A stretch of 64,000 nt of DNA from Devosia lacusdianchii (GTDB lineage: Bacteria > Pseudomonadota > Alphaproteobacteria > Rhizobiales > Devosiaceae): assembly GCF_022429625.1 (NCBI RefSeq), contig NZ_CP092483.1:4141501-4205500 (forward strand), in the 5' to 3' direction. The translations under genes and the position numbers were made by a program. Position 1 is the first letter of the stretch, and each line of letters begins with the position of its first letter. Below, in pieces: positions 8,409 to 17,868 of this stretch. The notes beneath the pieces were generated by a model. That model worked only from the letters and a program-made list of their open reading frames with translations, was not told the DNA's origin and made no database searches.

Positions 8409-10682
8409 ATGCCGCCGATTTGCCGCAGTTTGGGGCTGTCTGGCGTTGAGGCGGCCGATCAGCTCGGCAATATCCCGCTCCGGCAGCGGCCGGCTGAAGA
8501 AGTAACCCTGCACCTGCTGCACCTTGGTATGGGCAACCATGATGTCGAGCTGATCCTCGGTTTCCACCCCTTCGGCGATAACCGTGAGGTCGAGATCGCG
8601 GCCCAGCTGCGCCACATTGGCCAGCAGCCGCAAGGCGCGCGGGCTGGTGGCGATATCGTTGACGAAGGACCGGTCGATCTTGAGCTTGGCGAATGGCAGC
8701 GAGTGCAGGTAGCTCAGCGACGAATAGCCGGTGCCGAAGTCATCAAGCGCGATGGCCACGCCCTTGGCCGCCAGGGCTTCGAGCACGCGATTGGCGATCT
8801 CGCGCTCCTCGATGACAGCGGTCTCGGTGACCTCAACCTCGAAGCGATCCGGGGCAAGGTTGGCCGCTAGCAGCGCCGCCTCGACCAGCCCGACGAGATC
8901 GGCGCCGCGGAAATCGCGCGCCGAAACGTTGACGGCGACGCTGACATCGCCCGGCCAACGGCTGCAATGGAGCGCCGCCTGCTCGATCACCCAGGCGGTG
9001 ATGTCGGAGATGAGACCCATTTCCTCGGCGAGCGGAATGAAGGTCGAGGGCGGTATGCTGCCAAGCTCTGGATGATTCCAGCGCGCCAGCGCCTCGCAAC
9101 TCACGACCTTGCGCGTGGCGATATCGAGCAGCGGCTGGAAGGCGAGCGTGAGATCGCCCCGACGCACGGCTTCGCGCAGGTCGGCCTTGAGCCGCTGGCG
9201 ATAATGGTAGTCGATATCCATCTGCGCGTGGAAGATCTGGCTTTTGGCCTTGCCATCGCCCTTGGCCGAATACAGCGCCAGGTCGGCCTTGGTCATCAGA
9301 TCGTCGAGCCCATCCTGCGCCGCGGTGCTGGTAACGAGCCCGATGCTGACATTGGCGACCAGGGTCAACCCATCCAGCAGGAACGGGGCGGTGAACGCGC
9401 CCAAGATGATTTCCGCGTCGGCCTCAGCCTGCTGGGCATTCTCGACCGCGCCCCGATAGATGATGAATTCGTCGCCGCCCAGCCGCGCCAGCACCGCTTC
9501 GGGCGGCAGCGTCCGGCGCAGGCGCAGGGCAACCTGCATCAGCAGTTCGTCCCCCACAATGTGCCCGAACGTGTCATTCACATGCTTGAAGTCGTCGACG
9601 TCGATGATCATCAGCGACACGGTGCGCTCGTTGGCCTGGCCCGCTCGCGCCTCGAGATCTTCTACAGCAAGTTCGCCGAAATAGGTTCGGTTGGGCAGGC
9701 CCGTCAGCGTATCGTGCCGCGCCATGAAATTGATGCGCTCTTCGGATGCGACGCGCTCGCTGATATCTTCGAACAGGAGGACGCTGCGCTCTTGTCGCGA
9801 GCTGACTGTCACTTCGTAATAGCGCCCCGCAGGCAGGCAGAGCAGAACTTTGCCTGAAGTGCCCCGCCCGACCATATCGAGCAAACGATCGACCGAGGTT
9901 CTGGGCAGATGCCCCTCGTCGCCCAGGGTGTTGAGGACCGTGGCCAACGGCATTCCAATCAGATTGGTCAGTCCCAGCAAGGCGAAAAGCCGTACGGCCC
10001 GCTCGTTGGCGATCGATATCACACCCCGTTCGTCGAGCATGCACAGGCCATGCTCGAGCGTGGTCAGCGCTATATCCAGTTCGGCGGCAAGCCGCGACGC
10101 CTCGACGCGGCCATGCACGGCGCTAAGCAGGATGGAGCGGGTATCAGCGGCCAGCTTACGAAAGCTGGCGAGCATGACCCCGAGCAAGGCGGCCAGCACG
10201 ATATGGTAGAGATCGCCATGCAGCGCATAGCCGAGCGACAAGGGGATGATGACCAGCACCATCTGAATGGTGACGAGGCGATCCAGCCCAAAATTGCGCG
10301 CGACCACGCCGACCATGGCGGCCGTCGTCAGCGTGGCGCTGGTCAGCTCGGCAAAAGGGTCCTTGACGATGACCATGGAGATGAAACACCAGGCACCGTA
10401 GACGGTGCCCGCCATGGCGCCGCTGACCACCGCGCGGTTTTCCCAATGCTCGGCAGCCTCGGCATCGTCGCTGTCGATGGCGGCGCGCAGGAAGGCACGT
10501 GCATCAGCGTAGCGCAGCATGCCGATAAGGATGAAGGCCACGGCAATGGCAAGCAGGGGCAAGGACTGGGATTTGTAGGCGCTGAGACCTGCGGCAAGCG
10601 CCGTGCCGCTGGCGGCAGCCAGCATCGCCCGCCGGTCGGCATAGACCGAACGGATAATCGACACATAGTCGATGGCTGGCAT
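8403..10682 (-). CDS. Membrane-bound diguanylate cyclase/phosphodiesterase (GGDEF-EAL)
   Basis: About 759 residues. An N-terminal membrane region with several helices (roughly residues 25-170) is followed by a PAS-like sensor segment (about 195-310, DERGVISIANERAVRLF), a GGDEF domain with an intact LGGDEF signature and a C-terminal EAL domain with EALARW, LDDFGTGYSS and the AEGVETEDQ loop. Both catalytic motifs look intact, so it could make and degrade cyclic di-GMP; which activity dominates cannot be read from sequence. Start uncertain: the ATG at 10680-10682 is used; a TTG ten codons upstream is also open. Monocistronic, with the acyltransferase gene downstream on the same strand. Confidence 0.93.
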   Translation of the reverse strand: MPAIDYVSIIRSVYADRRAMLAAASGTALAAGLSAYKSQSLPLLAIAVAFILIGMLRYADARAFLRAAIDSDDAEAAEHWENRAVVSGAMAGTVYGAWCFISMVIVKDPFAELTSATLTTAAMVGVVARNFGLDRLVTIQMVLVIIPLSLGYALHGDLYHIVLAALLGVMLASFRKLAADTRSILLSAVHGRVEASRLAAELDIALTTLEHGLCMLDERGVISIANERAVRLFALLGLTNLIGMPLATVLNTLGDEGHLPRTSVDRLLDMVGRGTSGKVLLCLPAGRYYEVTVSSRQERSVLLFEDISERVASEERINFMARHDTLTGLPNRTYFGELAVEDLEARAGQANERTVSLMIIDVDDFKHVNDTFGHIVGDELLMQVALRLRRTLPPEAVLARLGGDEFIIYRGAVENAQQAEADAEIILGAFTAPFLLDGLTLVANVSIGLVTSTAAQDGLDDLMTKADLALYSAKGDGKAKSQIFHAQMDIDYHYRQRLKADLREAVRRGDLTLAFQPLLDIATRKVVSCEALARWNHPELGSIPPSTFIPLAEEMGLISDITAWVIEQAALHCSRWPGDVSVAVNVSARDFRGADLVGLVEAALLAANLAPDRFEVEVTETAVIEEREIANRVLEALAAKGVAIALDDFGTGYSSLSYLHSLPFAKLKIDRSFVNDIATSPRALRLLANVAQLGRDLDLTVIAEGVETEDQLDIMVAHTKVQQVQGYFFSRPLPERDIAELIGRLNARQPQTAANRRHG

Positions 10683-10817
10683 AGTTTTTCGGGCCGAGGT
10701 GAACACCCGCAAGTCCTCAGTTTTACACCCGATAGAAGCGCGCGAGGCATTAAGAACGCCTTGCCGGGTGACGGAAACAGTCCGTATGGCGATAAGCTTC
10801 TCTCCCGGAAGGTAAAC

Positions 10818-10931
10818 ATGGACTTAACGGAGGCCGGAAATTATCGGATCGCTATGGGTGGTTCGGCAGATGAACCCGCCACGGAAGCGTCGCTTTGCCG
10901 GGCTAGGCAAGAGGCTTTCAGAAGTGATTGA
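10818..10931 (+). CDS. Possible 37-residue leader ORF upstream of phhB
   Basis: A short open frame ([15 protein letters not shown]...) starts at ATG 10818 behind a GGAAGG ribosome-binding-like stretch and ends at a TGA 11 bases before the phhB start codon. No family is recognisable. It might be translated and coupled to phhB, or be chance; only the well-placed ribosome site and the position argue for it. Confidence 0.22.
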   Translation: MDLTEAGNYRIAMGGSADEPATEASLCRARQEAFRSD

Positions 10932-10942
10932 ACAGGTGCCAA

Positions 10943-11233
10943 ATGGTTGAGAAGCTGAGCGCTAAAGAACGCGAAACGGGGCTGGCCGGCCTCAATGGCT
11001 GGGTCTACGACGAAGCTGCGGACGCCATCGGCCACGTTTTCAAGTTCAAGAATTTTTCCGAGGCGTTTGCCTTCATGACCCGCGTCGCACTGGCAGCCGA
11101 AAAGGCAGCGCACCACCCCGAATGGTCCAATGTCTACAACACGGTCACCATCCGGCTCACCACCCATGATGCCAAGGGGTTGAGCAGCAAGGATATTGCG
11201 CTGGCCCAGACCATCGACAAGATTCTAGTCTAA
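10943..11233 (+). CDS. phhB: Pterin-4a-carbinolamine dehydratase
   Basis: 96 residues from [17 protein letters not shown]. The family dehydrates 4a-hydroxytetrahydropterin after aromatic amino acid hydroxylation and regenerates the cofactor. The core [16 protein letters not shown] carries the conserved His-His-Pro-Glu-Trp active-site block, and the second half [15 protein letters not shown] holds the conserved Gly-Leu-Ser/Thr-Asp-Ala region. ATG at 10943 chosen over an upstream TTG because it is preceded by an AGG and gives the family length. No hydroxylase gene is nearby. It converges on dnaE2, four bases apart. Confidence 0.92.
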   Translation: MVEKLSAKERETGLAGLNGWVYDEAADAIGHVFKFKNFSEAFAFMTRVALAAEKAAHHPEWSNVYNTVTIRLTTHDAKGLSSKDIALAQTIDKILV

Positions 11234-11237
11234 CCCC

Positions 11238-14200
11238 TTAGTGGAAATTGCGCCCGCCCGGCAAAGCCGCATAGGCCTGCCGGCGGGCTCTTTCGATTTC
11301 GCGCAACGCCTGCCGGTCGCGCCCCGGCTCTGGGTCCGATCGTCCCTCGTCGCCGCGCGCCAGTATCCGTTCCCCGATATCATGGCCATGCGCCAGATCG
11401 AGCAGATGGCCGGTCATGTCGGTCAATTGCTCGGCAATGATGTGGATGACCAGACCCTCGCGCTGCAACTGACCACGCACCGCCAGCATGCGGGAGCCCA
11501 GAATGGTCTTGCGATTGGCTTCGAACACTTTCGGCCAGATGACAATATTGGCAATGCCCATTTCATCCTCGAGCGTGGCAAAGATCACCCCGCTTGCCGT
11601 GCCCGGCCGCTGCCGCACCAGCACCAGCCCGGCCACCTCGATGCGACTGCCTGGCTTGACTGCCATGAGCTGATCCGACCGCGTAGTGCGGCGAGCATCG
11701 AGCAGTGGCCGGATGAATTGCAGCGGGTGCCCCTTGAGCGAAAAGGACAGGGTCGAATAATCGTGGATGACCTCTTCGCCCGGCAGCATTCTGGGCAAAT
11801 CGGCCTCGATATCGGCCTCGGTCTTGACCCGTCCGGCCGCCTCGAACAGCGGCAAGGTATCGGCCCCATGCGTGCCGATCAGACCCTTGACCGCCCACAG
11901 CGCCTCGCGCCGGGAGAGGCCGAGCGAGGCAAAGGCATCTGCCCGAGCCAGCTTTTCGAGCGTGGCGATGGATATGCCGGTGCGCAGCCACAGATCGCGC
12001 ACTGAATCGTAACCGTGCCCACGCCGGGCGACGATGACGTTGATATCGGCCTCCGGCAGGCCGACGGCTTGGGAAAACCCCAGGCGCATTGCCTTGTTGG
12101 AATGGATGTCGTCCGCCATCTCGAAATGCTGCGGCCATAGGTGGTCGCGCGCCATGCGCGTCTCGCCGTCTTCGCTTAGGCTGTTTTCGAGCACGCATTC
12201 GAGATCGGACAGGTTGACGTCAATCGACCGCACCTCCACCCCGTGCTCGATGGCATCGCGGATGATCTGGCTGGGTGCATAAAAGCCCATTGGCTGGCTG
12301 TTGAGCAGCGCACAGGCGAACACATCTGGATAATGGCATTTAAGCCAGCAGGAGGCGTAGACGAGCAGCGCAAATGATGCCGCGTGACTTTCGGGAAAAC
12401 CGTATTCGGCAAAGCCCTTGATCTGGGCAAAGCAGCGTTGGGCGAATTCGAGCGGATATTTGCCGTTGGCGGTCATGCCTTCGATGAAGCGCTTCTCGAA
12501 GATTTCGATCTTTCCGGTCCGCCGCCAGGCCGCCATGGCGCGCCGAAGTTGATCGGCCTCACCAGCCGAAAACCCTGCGCCCACTATGGCCATCTGCATG
12601 GCCTGCTCCTGGAACAACGGGATACCGAGGGTCCGCTCAAGCACGGCATCAAGCCGGTCTCCGGGTTTTGCCTTCCATGGCTCCGATCCATCGCGCCGCT
12701 TCAGATAGGGATGCACCATGCCACCTTGGATCGGGCCGGGCCGCACGATGGCGACCTCGATGACAAGGTCATAAAATTCCTTGGGCTTGAGGCGAGGCAG
12801 CATCGACATCTGCGCCCGGCTCTCGATCTGGAAGACCCCGATCGTGTCAGCGCGATGCGTCATGGCATAGACGCGTTCCCGGGCGAACGGGCCCGCCCCA
12901 TTCTCTTCAGCCAGAAGCTCGGTCAGCACGGGTTTCTTGCCGTAATGGACCTGCATCAGTTCGAAAGCACGCCGTAGGCAGCTCAGCATGCCCAGCGCCA
13001 GCACGTCGACCTTGAGGATGGCCAAGGCGTCGATATCGTCCTTGTTCCATTCGATAATCATGCGGCTATCCATGGCTGTCTTGCCAATGGGCACCAGACT
13101 TTCCAGCGAGTCGCGGGTAATGACGAAGCCACCGACATGCTGTGAAAGGTGACGGGGAAAACCGCGCAGGACTTTGATCACTTCGAACATTTGCGCCAGG
13201 ACGGGGTCGTCCGGGCTCAGCTTGATCTTGGTCATTTCGGCGAGGCCCAGTTTTGAACCCCAACCCCAGTGCAGCTGGTTAAGCGCGGCTACGGTGTCGT
13301 CCGACACGCCGAACACCTTGGCCGTCTCGCGAATGGCGCTCTTTGAGCGATAGGAGATGACGTTGGCCGTCAACCCGGTGCGTTTGCCGCCGTATTTTTT
13401 GTAGACATATTGCATCACCTCTTCGCGCCGCTCATGCTCGAAATCGACGTCGATATCGGGCGGCTCGTCACGTTCGGTCGAGATGAACCGGCCGAAGACC
13501 AGGTTGGCCGTCGTTGGATTGACTTCGGTGATCTCGAGGCAGAAGCAGACCGTCGAATTGGCGGCCGACCCGCGACCCTGACACATGATCTTGCGCTCAT
13601 GGCGTGCATACATGACGATGTCATGCACCGTCAGAAAATAGGCCGCATAACCCTTGTAACCAATGAGGCAGAGTTCGGACCAGATCGAGCGTTTGATCGC
13701 GTCCGGCACCCCTTCGGGAAACCGTTTCACCGCCCCCGCCCAGGTCAGCCGCTCCAACGTCTGCTGCGCCGTCTCACCATTGCCGATGGTCTCTTCGGGA
13801 TAATTGTATTTGAGCTGATCGAGCGAAAAGCCGATGCGGGCGATGAAGCCCTGGGTTTCGCTGATGGCATTGGGATAGTCCTTGAACAGGTCAGCCATTT
13901 CCGCTGCCGGCTTGAGGTGGCGCTCGGCATTGGCGGCAAGTTGCCAGCCGGCGGCTTCAAGCGTGAGATGCTCGCGGATGCAGGTCACCACGTCCTGCAC
14001 GATGCGCCGGTCCGGCTCGTGGTAAAGCACATCATTGGTGGCAAGCAGTGCGGCGCGGTGGCGCTTGGCTAGCCCGTCGAGTCGATTGAGCCGGGCCCGA
14101 TCCTGCCCGTCGAAGCGCGGCGCAGCGGCAACCCAGACGCGATCTGGCGCCTTGGTGGCAAGCATATCCAGCGTCCGTTCAGTCAGGCCCCAATCGGCCT

Positions 14201-14705
14201 CGTCGGGCATGAGGATGAACAGCTGGTCCTGCGCATAATTTTCCGGCGGCCCCTGCTCGGTTTCCGATGCAGGGTCGCCTGAGCCGAAGAGATCGTTGAA
14301 GAACAGTTTTGGACTGCCCTTCTCGCCGCGCTGATTGCCCACGGTGAGCAGCTTGCACAGCCGGCCGTACGCCACCCGGTTGGTTGGATAGGCAATGATG
14401 TCAGGCGTGCCGTCGGCAAAGCAGAGCCGGACACCGACCAGATAACGGAAATCGGGGAAAAGCGACGTGTCCCGGTCCCGCGCCACCACATAGCCGCGCA
14501 CCACCCCGGCAAAGCTGTTGCGGTCGGTGACGCCGAAGGCTGTCAGCCCCATATGCATGGCTGCAGTGACCATTTCCTCGGGGTGGGAACCGCCGCGCAG
14601 AAAGGAAAAATTGGTGGTCGATACCAGTTCCGCATAAGCGACTGTCGATGGCGGCGGCTGGGCGCGGGGCCTGGCCGGCTGGATCAGCTGGACAACCTGG
14701 TTCAT
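11238..14705 (-). CDS. dnaE2: Error-prone DNA polymerase III alpha subunit DnaE2 (ImuC)
   Basis: 1155-residue C-family polymerase acting in SOS mutagenesis with ImuA and ImuB. The PHP domain occupies about residues 20-290; the palm has the catalytic PDIDVDFEHERR block near residue 425; the helix-hairpin-helix and OB-fold regions follow (VEVAGLVLVRQRPGTASG near residue 1035). It ends LPGGRNFH, typical of DnaE2. It is shorter than the replicative DnaE1 and lacks the clamp-binding tail. The start overlaps the imuB stop (ATGA), completing the imuA-imuB-dnaE2 operon under the LexA box at 17065. Confidence 0.96.
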   Translation of the reverse strand: MNQVVQLIQPARPRAQPPPSTVAYAELVSTTNFSFLRGGSHPEEMVTAAMHMGLTAFGVTDRNSFAGVVRGYVVARDRDTSLFPDFRYLVGVRLCFADGTPDIIAYPTNRVAYGRLCKLLTVGNQRGEKGSPKLFFNDLFGSGDPASETEQGPPENYAQDQLFILMPDEADWGLTERTLDMLATKAPDRVWVAAAPRFDGQDRARLNRLDGLAKRHRAALLATNDVLYHEPDRRIVQDVVTCIREHLTLEAAGWQLAANAERHLKPAAEMADLFKDYPNAISETQGFIARIGFSLDQLKYNYPEETIGNGETAQQTLERLTWAGAVKRFPEGVPDAIKRSIWSELCLIGYKGYAAYFLTVHDIVMYARHERKIMCQGRGSAANSTVCFCLEITEVNPTTANLVFGRFISTERDEPPDIDVDFEHERREEVMQYVYKKYGGKRTGLTANVISYRSKSAIRETAKVFGVSDDTVAALNQLHWGWGSKLGLAEMTKIKLSPDDPVLAQMFEVIKVLRGFPRHLSQHVGGFVITRDSLESLVPIGKTAMDSRMIIEWNKDDIDALAILKVDVLALGMLSCLRRAFELMQVHYGKKPVLTELLAEENGAGPFARERVYAMTHRADTIGVFQIESRAQMSMLPRLKPKEFYDLVIEVAIVRPGPIQGGMVHPYLKRRDGSEPWKAKPGDRLDAVLERTLGIPLFQEQAMQMAIVGAGFSAGEADQLRRAMAAWRRTGKIEIFEKRFIEGMTANGKYPLEFAQRCFAQIKGFAEYGFPESHAASFALLVYASCWLKCHYPDVFACALLNSQPMGFYAPSQIIRDAIEHGVEVRSIDVNLSDLECVLENSLSEDGETRMARDHLWPQHFEMADDIHSNKAMRLGFSQAVGLPEADINVIVARRGHGYDSVRDLWLRTGISIATLEKLARADAFASLGLSRREALWAVKGLIGTHGADTLPLFEAAGRVKTEADIEADLPRMLPGEEVIHDYSTLSFSLKGHPLQFIRPLLDARRTTRSDQLMAVKPGSRIEVAGLVLVRQRPGTASGVIFATLEDEMGIANIVIWPKVFEANRKTILGSRMLAVRGQLQREGLVIHIIAEQLTDMTGHLLDLAHGHDIGERILARGDEGRSDPEPGRDRQALREIERARRQAYAALPGGRNFH

Positions 14706-16357
14706 GAGAAAACCCCATGCAGGTACCAGCTCGCCGGTTCATCGTCGCGATGGAAGCCCTGCCGATAGATCCAGAACCTGCGGCCTTCCGCATCCTCGAC
14801 CATGTAATAGTCGCGCGTCACCGCATCGGCATCAAAGAGCGGTAGCTTGGGGATATAGGGCGGTGGTTCGTCCTTCCGGGGCGGCTCGGGCGGCACCAAT
14901 TGCAGGCGCTGGCCGGTACGCCACCATTCGGCTCCCAGGCGTTCGGGCCCCGATGCCTTGAGCAACCGGTAGTTGTCGCGCCGCCAGATCATCGAGGCCG
15001 GCAGGCCATGCGGCACTTCGGCATTGATGGCCACGGGTTCGGGAACCGGCAACAGGCGCAGCGGACGCATCAGATCGGGCCGCATGCCATTGCCGCCATG
15101 ATCATTGGCAACCAGCACCGGCACCAGCCGTGCCGCCCGCTCCGGAATGTGGCTCGCCACCATTTGCGTCTTCAGCACCGCCAGCGACCCCAGCCGGCTG
15201 CTCATCCGGTCGTTGAGCTGGTCGAGATCCTCGGCGACACCCTGGTGTGAAAACGCCCCGAGCTGGACCGCGTCGAGCTCGGCCACCGAGCTGACCGCCA
15301 GCCGGATCATGTCGATGCCGAAACTGGCATCATATTCGCCTTCGAGCCGTTCCGAACGGTTGCTGAACAGCTTGGTAATATGCTCGGGGTCGCGCGTCAG
15401 CCGGGCGGAATTGACCGAGAGGGCCATGACCTTGTGATCGACGCGATAGAGGAAAAGGTGGAAGGCCTGCCCGCCCAGCCCCTCGGCTTCGAGCCGGATG
15501 CCAAGCTGGATAGCCAGGTCATGCGTCGTCATCAACACATCGTCCATCAGCCCGATCGGATCGGCAAAGCGTCGCTCGGCATAGCGTTCGGCCACCGGCA
15601 GGCGCGGTGACATCCGCTCCTCGATCTGGCCATAGGCCTGATCGAGACGGTCGAGCAGCGAGATGCCGAACCGCGCCTGCAAGGGTTTACGCTCGCGCGG
15701 GCGCAACTGGCCGATGGTCTTGAGACCCATCTGGGACAGGCCGGCGACCTGCGCTTCGCTGAGGCGCAACGCATTGACCGGCAACGCATCGAGAATGGTC
15801 TCGAGCTCGGCCGGCTCGACCACCTGGCTGCGGGCAAAATGGCTGACTCCCCAGGCCGCGCCAATGGTGGGCGCAATAGCGCCCGAAACGGTATAGCCGA
15901 GTTCGCGCAGCCGGGTCAGCAGCAGGCGCAGCATGGCACGTTCGCCGCCGAACAGGTGCGCGACCCCGGTAATGTCGAGCACGAGGTCGCCGAAACCGGC
16001 GACATTCTGCATCACCGAAACCAGCGGGCTGGCATTGGAGTGCCAATCGGCAAAATCGGCGAAGACGGCTTCGAGCAGCGGCCGGTCGATCTCGCGCACC
16101 GTGAGTTCGGGCACCATGGCGCGGGCATCGGCCAGGTTCTGCCCGACACGAAGTCCCCTGGCGGCCGCCTCGGCATCGATGGCCGCCAGCCGCAACCCGC
16201 CCTTGATCCGCTCATAGAGCGCCAGCGGCGCCTTGAGCTGGAGATCATGCCGTTTCAGGTAATCGGTCGGCCAGGTGGGCAGGAAGAGCGCGAGGAAGCG
16301 GCGTGCCGGAAACGAACCGGTCTGTGCGGCCGCGAGCAGCGATTGCTGAAAATCCAT
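14702..16357 (-). CDS. imuB: ImuB, inactive Y-family polymerase-like mutasome hub
   Basis: About 551 residues from MDFQQSLLAAAQTG. The fold follows the Y-family (UmuC/DinB) core: RRFLALFLPTWPTDYL near the N-terminus, VLDITGVAHLFGGE in the palm, GAAWGVSHFA, then a fingers/little-finger region. The acidic metal-binding residues of active Y-family enzymes are not evident in the corresponding N-terminal and palm motifs, consistent with ImuB being catalytically dead and acting as an adaptor for DnaE2 and the beta clamp. The start lies 113 bases inside the 3' end of imuA, an unusually long overlap. Confidence 0.93.
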   Translation of the reverse strand: MDFQQSLLAAAQTGSFPARRFLALFLPTWPTDYLKRHDLQLKAPLALYERIKGGLRLAAIDAEAAARGLRVGQNLADARAMVPELTVREIDRPLLEAVFADFADWHSNASPLVSVMQNVAGFGDLVLDITGVAHLFGGERAMLRLLLTRLRELGYTVSGAIAPTIGAAWGVSHFARSQVVEPAELETILDALPVNALRLSEAQVAGLSQMGLKTIGQLRPRERKPLQARFGISLLDRLDQAYGQIEERMSPRLPVAERYAERRFADPIGLMDDVLMTTHDLAIQLGIRLEAEGLGGQAFHLFLYRVDHKVMALSVNSARLTRDPEHITKLFSNRSERLEGEYDASFGIDMIRLAVSSVAELDAVQLGAFSHQGVAEDLDQLNDRMSSRLGSLAVLKTQMVASHIPERAARLVPVLVANDHGGNGMRPDLMRPLRLLPVPEPVAINAEVPHGLPASMIWRRDNYRLLKASGPERLGAEWWRTGQRLQLVPPEPPRKDEPPPYIPKLPLFDADAVTRDYYMVEDAEGRRFWIYRQGFHRDDEPASWYLHGVFS

Positions 16358-17045
16358 TTTCCGTCCAACCCAGCAGCCATTCGGTCTGTTTGATGAGTGT
16401 TCCCCTCTCCAATTGCGCCCGCCATCGCAGCGGCCCCGGCGCCTTGGCGTCATAACGCCGTTGCGCGCTGGGCGCTGGCGACAGGCACCAGCGCAGATGC
16501 GCCGCGCTCGCCTCGCGGTCCTCGCCATAGCGCAACATGAAGATCGACCCGCCCGTGCTGGCAGCCCGCATGCTCAGCCGCCGGCTGGCGGTGAAATCGA
16601 GCAGCTTGGAATGCCCGCCGATATCGGCCACCACAGCCGCCACGGCGCGGCAGGCAATCGCTTCCTCGACCGCCCAGAGCAGTTCGGCCATATTGGCCGG
16701 CCGCACCAGGATGAGCGCCTCGGGATCAAAGCCGAAGCTCACGAGGCCCGGACCGTAGGGCATTCCCAATTTCTGGGCTTCATCGGCCAATTGCAGGTAA
16801 ATGACGGCAAGCCGCTGCTCGGTGATGAGGCCTCGTGCCTGGGCCAGGGCAAAGCCCAGAACCGCGCCGGCATTGCGGCGTTCAGCAGTGAACACCTCCT
16901 GCAGCAGCCCTCCGGCCAGCACCGGAAACCCCTGCGCATTCTTCTCGACCATCGTCCGCGCCTCGGCCAGAGCCGGCTTGCGCTCGATATCGGCAATGCT
17001 GTCCCGCAGCGCAGCGATGCGCTGTTGGCGATCGGGGGCGCTCAT
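16245..17045 (-). CDS. imuA: ImuA (SulA/RecA-like) mutasome protein
   Basis: 266 residues from MSAPDRQQRIAALRDSIADIER. ImuA proteins are RecA-like and part of the damage-induced mutasome. Visible are GLLQEVFTAERRNAGAVLGFALA, LILVRPANMAELLWAVEEAI and LDFTASRRLSMRAASTGGS, all typical of the family, and the C-terminal TEWLLGWTENGFSAIA. About 25 extra residues follow and overlap imuB. First gene of the operon; a GTTC-N7-GTTC LexA box lies 20 bases upstream of the start, so SOS control is well supported. Confidence 0.92.
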   Translation of the reverse strand: MSAPDRQQRIAALRDSIADIERKPALAEARTMVEKNAQGFPVLAGGLLQEVFTAERRNAGAVLGFALAQARGLITEQRLAVIYLQLADEAQKLGMPYGPGLVSFGFDPEALILVRPANMAELLWAVEEAIACRAVAAVVADIGGHSKLLDFTASRRLSMRAASTGGSIFMLRYGEDREASAAHLRWCLSPAPSAQRRYDAKAPGPLRWRAQLERGTLIKQTEWLLGWTENGFSAIAARGRTDRFVSGTPLPRALPAHLADRLPETA

Positions 17046-17064
17046 CGGAGCCACCTTCCTTAGT

Positions 17065-17079
17065 GAACAAAACCAGAAC
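17065..17079 (-). promoter_or_regulatory. Alphaproteobacterial LexA box
   Basis: On the minus strand this reads GTTC-TGGTTTT-GTTC, an exact match to the alphaproteobacterial SOS box GTTC-N7-GTTC (established for Rhizobium and Rhodobacter LexA). It ends 20 bases before the imuA start codon, where repression of the imuA-imuB-dnaE2 operon would be expected. Confidence 0.88.
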
Positions 17080-17287
17080 ATTTAGACTCCGAATCCGCGC
17101 GGAGTCGAGTCCTTTTTCATTCAGCGCCGGTGTGGCTCTTCCGCATCAACCTCGGTCAAGACCGCGTGACAGGCCGCCTGACCCATTGAGGAAATCGCAA
17201 GGGCTGCTAACTCTTGGTTCAAGCCTGCCTCCCGGCGCGCAAACCCTTTTCGCTGTTTCCCGCCGCTCCCCGAAGGAGGCTCACGCC

Positions 17288-17719
17288 ATGTTCGAGGCCA
17301 TTACCCGCCTGTTCAACAAACCCGAGACCGCCCACTCACTCCACGATCCAAAACTGGCCGTGGCCGTGCTGCTCGTGCATCTGGCGGCCGTGGACGGACA
17401 GATGAAGGACGAGGAGCGCAAGGCGATCCGCGGTGCGCTGCAGGACCATTACGACATGGACGAAGCTGCGGTGGACCGGCTGATCAAGGAAGCCGCGCTC
17501 CGCGACGCCGAAGCCGTGGATTTCTACAAGTTCACCCAAGGCATTACCCAGCTCGAGATGGAAGACCGCATCGAGATCGTGCGCATGATGTGGACGGTGG
17601 TCTTTGCCGACAAGAAGAACCACGAGCTCGAAGACAACATGGTCTGGCGTATCGCCGAGCTGATTGGCGTTTCCAGCCGCGACCGCACCATCCTGCGCAA
17701 CCAGATCAGCAAGTCCTAG
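17288..17719 (+). CDS. TerB family (tellurite resistance-like) protein
   Basis: 143 residues, soluble and all-helical. The sequence HDPKLAVAVLLVHLAAVDGQMKD, residues about 19-41, with later EERKAIRGAL and MVWRIAELIGVS, matches the TerB/COG4103 fold with its conserved acidic metal-binding residues (AAVDG). Standalone TerB proteins are common in Alphaproteobacteria and their function is unknown; resistance should not be assumed. Start is the ATG behind a strong GAAGGAGG site. A roughly 200-base gap to the LexA box holds no gene. Confidence 0.85.
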   Translation: MFEAITRLFNKPETAHSLHDPKLAVAVLLVHLAAVDGQMKDEERKAIRGALQDHYDMDEAAVDRLIKEAALRDAEAVDFYKFTQGITQLEMEDRIEIVRMMWTVVFADKKNHELEDNMVWRIAELIGVSSRDRTILRNQISKS

Positions 17720-17750
17720 ATCGGTGTGCTTCAAGTGCATTCAGCATTTG

Positions 17751-17833
17751 TCGTCATTGCCCGGCTTGCCCGGGCAATCCAGCGATGGCGCGACATCGTA
17801 TGGACCACCCGGACAAGCCGGGTGGTGACGATG
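17751..17833. repeat. Paired palindromic repeat (REP doublet, CCCGG type)
   Basis: Two hairpins face each other: the first around ATTGCCCGG...CCGGGCAAT (17755-17778), the second around CCACCCGG...CCGGGTGG (17805-17826). This is the BIME-like arrangement of repetitive extragenic palindromes. It lies between two convergent genes and could also serve as a terminator. Confidence 0.7.
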
Positions 17834-17868
17834 GCGGAGAACGTGATCCCGCCTGAATACCCGCCGCT

